From the NCBI GenBank assembly GCA_947176115.1, contig CAMWPK010000048.1, forward strand, positions 1-9,562: a DNA stretch of 9,562 nucleotides. The letters run 5' to 3'. The position numbers were made by a program, and so were the translations under genes. The notes under the pieces were generated by a model. The model saw only the letters and a program-made list of their open reading frames with translations. It was not told the origin of the DNA and made no database searches. This document shows positions 5,597 to 9,562 of this stretch, in pieces (position 1 is the stretch's first letter; every line of letters begins with the position of its first letter). This stretch comes from an uncultured Clostridia bacterium (GTDB taxonomy: Bacteria; Bacillota; Clostridia; Christensenellales; UBA3700).

Positions 5597-6460
5597 ATGC
5601 GAAAGATAGAGATAAAGGAATTTTTCGGCAAGGTTTTGGCGGAAATATTCGTGGATAAATATAATTGTATAGCTTGCGACGCAGAGTTGAGAGATACGTC
5701 GAAGTACGGACTTTGCGAGCAGTGTAAATCCAAATTGACTTTTATTCAAAGCAGGATATGTAAGAAATGCGGAAGATATCAAATCAACGAAGCCGATTAC
5801 TGTTTGACGTGTCAAGCGCATAAGCGAGAGTTTGATTTCGCCCGCTCTTGCATAGTCTATGACGACGTGGCGAAAGAGATTGTCAGGGGTATTAAGTTCG
5901 GCGGTAAAAAATACTTTGCAAAGTATATCGCAAATTTTCTCGTGGAGAAATATCAAAGCGCTTTTGACGGAGTTAAGATTGACGTAGTAATACCAGTTCC
6001 TATAACTAAGAAAAAGAAGATAAGCAGAGGATACAATCAATCTTGGGAAATTGCAAAGAAATTTGCAAAGGCCGTAGGTTTGACTGCTGACGATAGTATA
6101 GTTGTAAAAATTAAAGACAACAAAGAGCAAGCAAGATTGAGCGGAGCAGAGCGAGAGGAAAACACGGTTGGCGCGTTTGAGGTCAAGGACGCAGAGAAAG
6201 TCCAGAATAAAGTAATACTCATAGTAGATGACGTTATGACGACGGGTAGTACCGCAAGCGAAATAGCAAGAATACTTAAGAGGGCAAAGGCGAAAGAAGT
6301 ATATCTGTTGACTTTTGCGAGCACTAGATATAAGGTGGAAGGCGAACGTATAGAGCAAGAACAAAAGCAAGATACGGCGCAAGTAGAAAACCTTACACAA
6401 GAAGAAAAAGACCAAGTAAACGTACAAGACGCAAGCCAACAAGAAATTCAAAATCATTAA
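5597..6460 (+). CDS. ComF-family phosphoribosyltransferase-like protein with extra C-terminal tail
   Basis: A 287-residue relative of ComFC, a cytoplasmic protein needed for DNA uptake during natural transformation in some bacteria; many carriers are not known to be competent. Four CxxC pairs (C24/C27, C40/C43, C55/C58, C69/C72) form the N-terminal zinc-binding region. VIPVPITKKKKISRGYNQS (131-149) and the PRPP-binding loop VILIVDDVMTTGST (206-219) define the phosphoribosyltransferase domain. The fold normally ends near residue 246. A further 41 residues are hydrophilic, with about ten Gln and eight Glu, and are unusual for the family. No strong ribosome site precedes ATG 5597, but the hydrophobic helix before the first CxxC is typical, so this start is kept. 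No other competence gene is in the window. Confidence 0.9.
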   Translation: MRKIEIKEFFGKVLAEIFVDKYNCIACDAELRDTSKYGLCEQCKSKLTFIQSRICKKCGRYQINEADYCLTCQAHKREFDFARSCIVYDDVAKEIVRGIKFGGKKYFAKYIANFLVEKYQSAFDGVKIDVVIPVPITKKKKISRGYNQSWEIAKKFAKAVGLTADDSIVVKIKDNKEQARLSGAEREENTVGAFEVKDAEKVQNKVILIVDDVMTTGSTASEIARILKRAKAKEVYLLTFASTRYKVEGERIEQEQKQDTAQVENLTQEEKDQVNVQDASQQEIQNH

Positions 6461-6485
6461 CAAATTAAATATAGAGGGTAAAATT

Positions 6486-8150
6486 ATGAAAACCAGATGG
6501 TACAAGGACGCGGTCATTTATCAGATTTATCCGCGCAGTTTTTGCGACGGCAACGGCGACGGGATAGGCGATATTAGGGGTATTATCTCAAAACTTGACT
6601 ATATAAAAAGTCTTGGCGTGGACGCAGTATGGCTTTCGCCTGTATATAAATCCCCCAACGACGACAACGGCTATGACATAAGCGATTATAGAGATATAAT
6701 GGACGAGTTCGGCTCGCTGGACGATTGGAAAGAAATGATTGAGGGAATGCACAGCCGAGGCATAAGGCTAATCATGGATCTCGTCGTCAATCACACTTCT
6801 GACGAACACGCATGGTTTGTGGAAAGTCGCAAAAAGGATAGCAACTATAGAGATTATTATATTTGGCGAAAAGGCAGGGGGAAGAACGGTAAGAAACCTC
6901 CCAACAACTGGACTTCTAATTTTGTCGGTCCTGCGTGGGAATACGACGAGCAGAGCGGAGAGTGGTATCTGCATTTGTTTTCTAAAAAACAACCCGACCT
7001 AAATTGGGAGAATCCCAACGTTCGCCAAGAAGTTGCGGATATATGCAATTATTGGTTCGACTTGGGCGTTGACGGCTTTAGATGCGACGTAATCACCTAT
7101 ATTTCCAAGCGCGACGGATTGCCAAACGGCAGATTGAAATTTCCTCTTATTGGCGATGAAAATTATATCGTAGGTCCCAACTATCATAAGTATATACACG
7201 AACTCAATGAGCGGAGCTTTTCACGCTATGACAGCATGACTGTGGGAGAGTCTATCGGCATAACGCCCGACAACGCTTTTGAAGCTATTGACGAGAGCGT
7301 AGGAGAGTTGGATACGGTATTTAGTTTTGACCATATGGGCGTAGATTTTAAGATGAACGTCATTCCCGCAAAATTCAATCTTGCCAAGTACAAAAAAATA
7401 CTCAACAAGTGGCAACAACTTCCAAAGACCTGTCAACCTACTATATTTCTTGAAAACCACGACCAGCCTCGCTGTCTGCCGAGATTTTCCGGAGATTATG
7501 GGAATAAGCGGGAACTTGCCGGCATGGCACTTGCCACGTCAATGCTCTTTATGCGAGCTACGCCGTATATATATCAGGGACAAGAGATAGGAATGCCCAA
7601 TTGCGCTTTCCGCCAAGAAGATTATCAAGATATTATGTCTGTCAACGCTTTGAAAACAATTAAGAAAGTTTGTCCGCTTCTTTTGCCCTATGCTCGCAAA
7701 GTTTTGCTCAAAAGAGCGAGAGATCACGCGCGTACGCCAATGCAATGGACGGCAGGCGAAAACGCAGGTTTTTCGACAGCAAAGCCGTGGATGATGCTAA
7801 ATCCAAATTATAAGGGCATAAACGTTGAGGACAGTGAGAGTAGAGAAGATAGTTTGCTTAACTTCTACCGTAAGGCGCTTGCGTATCGTAAGGGCAAAGA
7901 CGTAATTATTTGCGGTGACTTTAAGTTGGTTTATCCAAAGAGCAAAGATATATTTGCTTATGTTAGAGAGTATGAGGGGAAAAGACTTTTTGTAATCGTC
8001 AATTTCAAAAATAAAAAGGTTAATTTCAAACTTCCCAAGGATTTGACCTTTGACAAATGTACTTTGGCGCTTAATAATTACGCGGACGCGTCTAATACGT
8101 TGAAGGATATGAAATTGAGAGAGTATGAAGCGATAGTTTATGAATTATAA
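6486..8150 (+). CDS. GH13 alpha-glucosidase, oligo-1,6-glucosidase type
   Basis: A 554-residue cytoplasmic glycoside hydrolase (no signal peptide) that releases glucose from short alpha-glucosides. It aligns along its length with Bacillus oligo-1,6-glucosidase: YQIYPRSF at 12-19, calcium loop DGNGDGIGD (21-29), nucleophile Asp201 in GFRCDV, acid/base Glu255 in VGES, and transition-state Asp326 in ENHDQPR, then the late block ARTPMQW (415-421) and a C-terminal beta domain. Val202, next to the nucleophile, is the residue associated with alpha-1,6 preference in this group. Trehalose-6-phosphate hydrolase shares much of this pattern and cannot be fully excluded. AGAGGG about eight bases before the ATG is a good ribosome site. 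It follows the ComF-type gene by 25 bases. A GPH-type sugar transporter lies convergent downstream. Confidence 0.94.
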   Translation: MKTRWYKDAVIYQIYPRSFCDGNGDGIGDIRGIISKLDYIKSLGVDAVWLSPVYKSPNDDNGYDISDYRDIMDEFGSLDDWKEMIEGMHSRGIRLIMDLVVNHTSDEHAWFVESRKKDSNYRDYYIWRKGRGKNGKKPPNNWTSNFVGPAWEYDEQSGEWYLHLFSKKQPDLNWENPNVRQEVADICNYWFDLGVDGFRCDVITYISKRDGLPNGRLKFPLIGDENYIVGPNYHKYIHELNERSFSRYDSMTVGESIGITPDNAFEAIDESVGELDTVFSFDHMGVDFKMNVIPAKFNLAKYKKILNKWQQLPKTCQPTIFLENHDQPRCLPRFSGDYGNKRELAGMALATSMLFMRATPYIYQGQEIGMPNCAFRQEDYQDIMSVNALKTIKKVCPLLLPYARKVLLKRARDHARTPMQWTAGENAGFSTAKPWMMLNPNYKGINVEDSESREDSLLNFYRKALAYRKGKDVIICGDFKLVYPKSKDIFAYVREYEGKRLFVIVNFKNKKVNFKLPKDLTFDKCTLALNNYADASNTLKDMKLREYEAIVYEL

Positions 8151-8175
8151 GATTCTATAAATATATATCAATTAA

Positions 8176-8209
8176 AAAAGATACTATTCGTAAGCGAGTA
8201 GTATCTTTT
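8176..8209. terminator. Bidirectional terminator between convergent genes
   Basis: Arms 8176-8190 (AAAAGATACTATTCG) and 8195-8209 (CGAGTAGTATCTTTT) pair over 15 positions with one T-G wobble on the + RNA (a C-A mismatch on -) and loop TAAG. T-runs on both strands let it end the GH13 transcript and the transporter transcript. Confidence 0.88.
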
Positions 8210-8226
8210 ATTATAAGCGTATAATT

Positions 8227-9562
8227 CTATTCATTTGGCGGAGAGTCTTCTTCTTTTTCAGCGTATTCTTCCGCATATTCTTTATTCATTGCCTGAGTGG
8301 TTATATCTGCGCCTTTTTCTATGGAATTATCGCTGATTTCCGGTGTTGCTACCTCGATATCGGGCATACCGTCGGGAGTCTGCGGAGTAGATTCTTCTTC
8401 AGCGCTAGAGTTTTGCAGACGTTGAGCGCGCAAAGTTTCAAGCTGTTTGTTGATAGCATCTCTCTTCTTTGTAGTAAGTCTATATCCAAGCATTGGCAAT
8501 AGCGACAATACAAAGCATAGACCTACAAAAATAGTATAGAAGAATACTAGTTTTATCTTAGTGGATTGACTTTGGATATCAGTGCCTTGTTGGTACTTGC
8601 AGACTTTTAGGAGAAAAGTCGGCGTTAAAATGCCTGTTATGACAGTCACAATCGTAGTTACTATAGTCGCGGAAAACGTCACTGTACCTTCTAATCGTTT
8701 GCCACCGCTTTGCAATTCGATTTCGTTGAGAACGTCGGCGTTAAAGATGTTGGGCAAAAGATTGGAAGAGCCGAACTGCAAGCCGATAAGGAAAAGACTT
8801 GCAATAAAGGCAATTTGCCAGCCTATACCGCCTTGCTTGAAGTAGATATACGCAATGAAGAATGCCAAAGTGTTGGCAAGCATTGAGTATATTCCAAATA
8901 TAGTATAGACCTTGATTGGGTCCATTTTCTTTATAAGTTTTTTTACGATAAGCATACTTATTACGGTGCCTATACCTGTAGGAAGTCCGATAAGAATATA
9001 TTTTGAAGTATCGCCAAGTAGCGCGCCTGCCACGAATATTCCAAATCCCATACCGAGAAGACGTACTTCTCTGATTGCGTTAGTGAGCGTCAAGAACCAG
9101 AAATTCTTGTTCTTTACTACGTGCGTTATGCCGTCAAGCGGAGAATTCTTTTTGTTGTTGTAAGGTACGCGCTCTTTGACTTTTAGCATTGCGTTTGCTA
9201 TAAAAGCCACGTAAAGTATTGCGCACAACGCCAATGCTATTATATACATTGTATTTTTAGAATAATATCCGCTCGTCACGTTGCCGTCTTCGTCGTATTT
9301 ATATTGGAAAAATCCGAATATCAATATTATAACAAGCGGGGCAGAACTCATAATCGAACTAAAAAATCCATTGGTTGAAAGTAGCGAATTGCGTTCTTTT
9401 TCGTTGGGGGTCATTACTATAGCCACAGAATTAGCCGTTGCGGTCAAGGTTACCAGTCCGTTGTATATGACGTTGACTGCCACGAGATAAAACATGGCAA
9501 GCAGGGTATTGGCATCGGAGAAGGGCGTATAGAACATTAAAAAGCCGAATAAGCCCATAGGT
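8227..9562 (-). CDS. GPH-family sugar:cation symporter, N-terminus outside window
   Basis: The reading frame is still open at the right edge, so the N-terminus is missing; the visible part is about 444 residues. From the ATG at 9558 (residue 1), about nine hydrophobic helices are seen between residues 1 and 360. The block NIFNADVLNEIELQSGGKRLEG (about 270-291) matches the conserved D-x(n)-E-x-x-x-G-x-R-x-E-G region of the glycoside-pentoside-hexuronide:cation family, and TPNEKERNSLLS (50-61) matches the D/N-E-R loop after an early helix. These transporters bring in sugars with H+ or Na+. The substrate is unknown; an alpha-glucoside is plausible given the convergent GH13 gene. After residue 360 comes an acidic, Pro/Thr/Glu-rich cytoplasmic tail of about 80 residues. 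Confidence 0.88.
   Translation of the reverse strand, partial: PMGLFGFLMFYTPFSDANTLLAMFYLVAVNVIYNGLVTLTATANSVAIVMTPNEKERNSLLSTNGFFSSIMSSAPLVIILIFGFFQYKYDEDGNVTSGYYSKNTMYIIALALCAILYVAFIANAMLKVKERVPYNNKKNSPLDGITHVVKNKNFWFLTLTNAIREVRLLGMGFGIFVAGALLGDTSKYILIGLPTGIGTVISMLIVKKLIKKMDPIKVYTIFGIYSMLANTLAFFIAYIYFKQGGIGWQIAFIASLFLIGLQFGSSNLLPNIFNADVLNEIELQSGGKRLEGTVTFSATIVTTIVTVITGILTPTFLLKVCKYQQGTDIQSQSTKIKLVFFYTIFVGLCFVLSLLPMLGYRLTTKKRDAINKQLETLRAQRLQNSSAEEESTPQTPDGMPDIEVATPEISDNSIEKGADITTQAMNKEYAEEYAEKEEDSPPNE

Noticed and set aside
5552..6517. Long - strand ORF opposite the ComF-type gene
   Set aside because: It is antisense to a clear ComF-family gene, has no recognisable motif, and its length is explained by codon bias of the + strand gene.

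Overview
The window looks like a chromosomal segment of a low-GC Gram-positive bacterium, most likely an uncultured or gut-type member of the Clostridia (Bacillota). The reasons are AT-rich intergenic DNA, GGAGG-type ribosome binding sites, TTGACA/TATAAT promoters, CCA-encoding tRNA genes, and a Bacillus-like elongator tRNA-Met (G1-U72). Assignment below phylum is inference. I see no phage, transposon or CRISPR features.

Layout, left to right. (1) 99-1793, + strand: a good promoter drives a two-gene unit, an unrecognised cysteine-rich polytopic membrane protein followed 11 bases later by a short Ppx/GppA-family phosphatase. (2) 1799-2214: a two-gene tRNA-Met unit (initiator, then elongator) with its own promoter and a perfect palindromic terminator. 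It is flanked by two degenerate arrays of 7-base repeats in opposite orientation. The initiator tRNA has two adjacent U-U mismatches in its T-stem. (3) 2248-5012, - strand: a zinc/cadmium efflux locus made of an SmtB-like ArsR repressor, a free-standing 72-residue HMA metal-binding protein, and a P1B-type ATPase that lacks its own HMA domain. A near-perfect ArsR operator lies just downstream of a consensus promoter ahead of the repressor. A second copy (19 of 24 bases identical) lies in the 200-base gap before the ATPase, next to a candidate internal terminator and two further hairpins. (4) 5115-8150, + strand: a DUF3592-like membrane protein, a ComF-type phosphoribosyltransferase with an unusual Gln/Glu-rich tail, and a cytoplasmic GH13 oligo-1,6-glucosidase-like enzyme, tightly spaced and probably cotranscribed. 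(5) 8176-8209: a shared two-way terminator, then, convergent on the - strand and running off the right edge, a GPH-family sugar:cation symporter.

How the parts work together. The metal locus reads as a self-regulated zinc detoxification system: repressor leaves DNA when metal binds, the HMA protein binds or delivers metal, and the ATPase exports it. The two operators suggest the ATPase can be controlled separately from the repressor and HMA genes. The GH13 enzyme and the GPH transporter plausibly form an uptake-and-hydrolysis pair for a small alpha-glucoside, although they are convergent rather than in one operon.

The most unusual items are the heptamer arrays placed just after the stop codons of both genes flanking the tRNAs, the mismatched initiator T-stem, and the duplicated operator with its structured leader. 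No complete undescribed defence-like or mobile system is visible.
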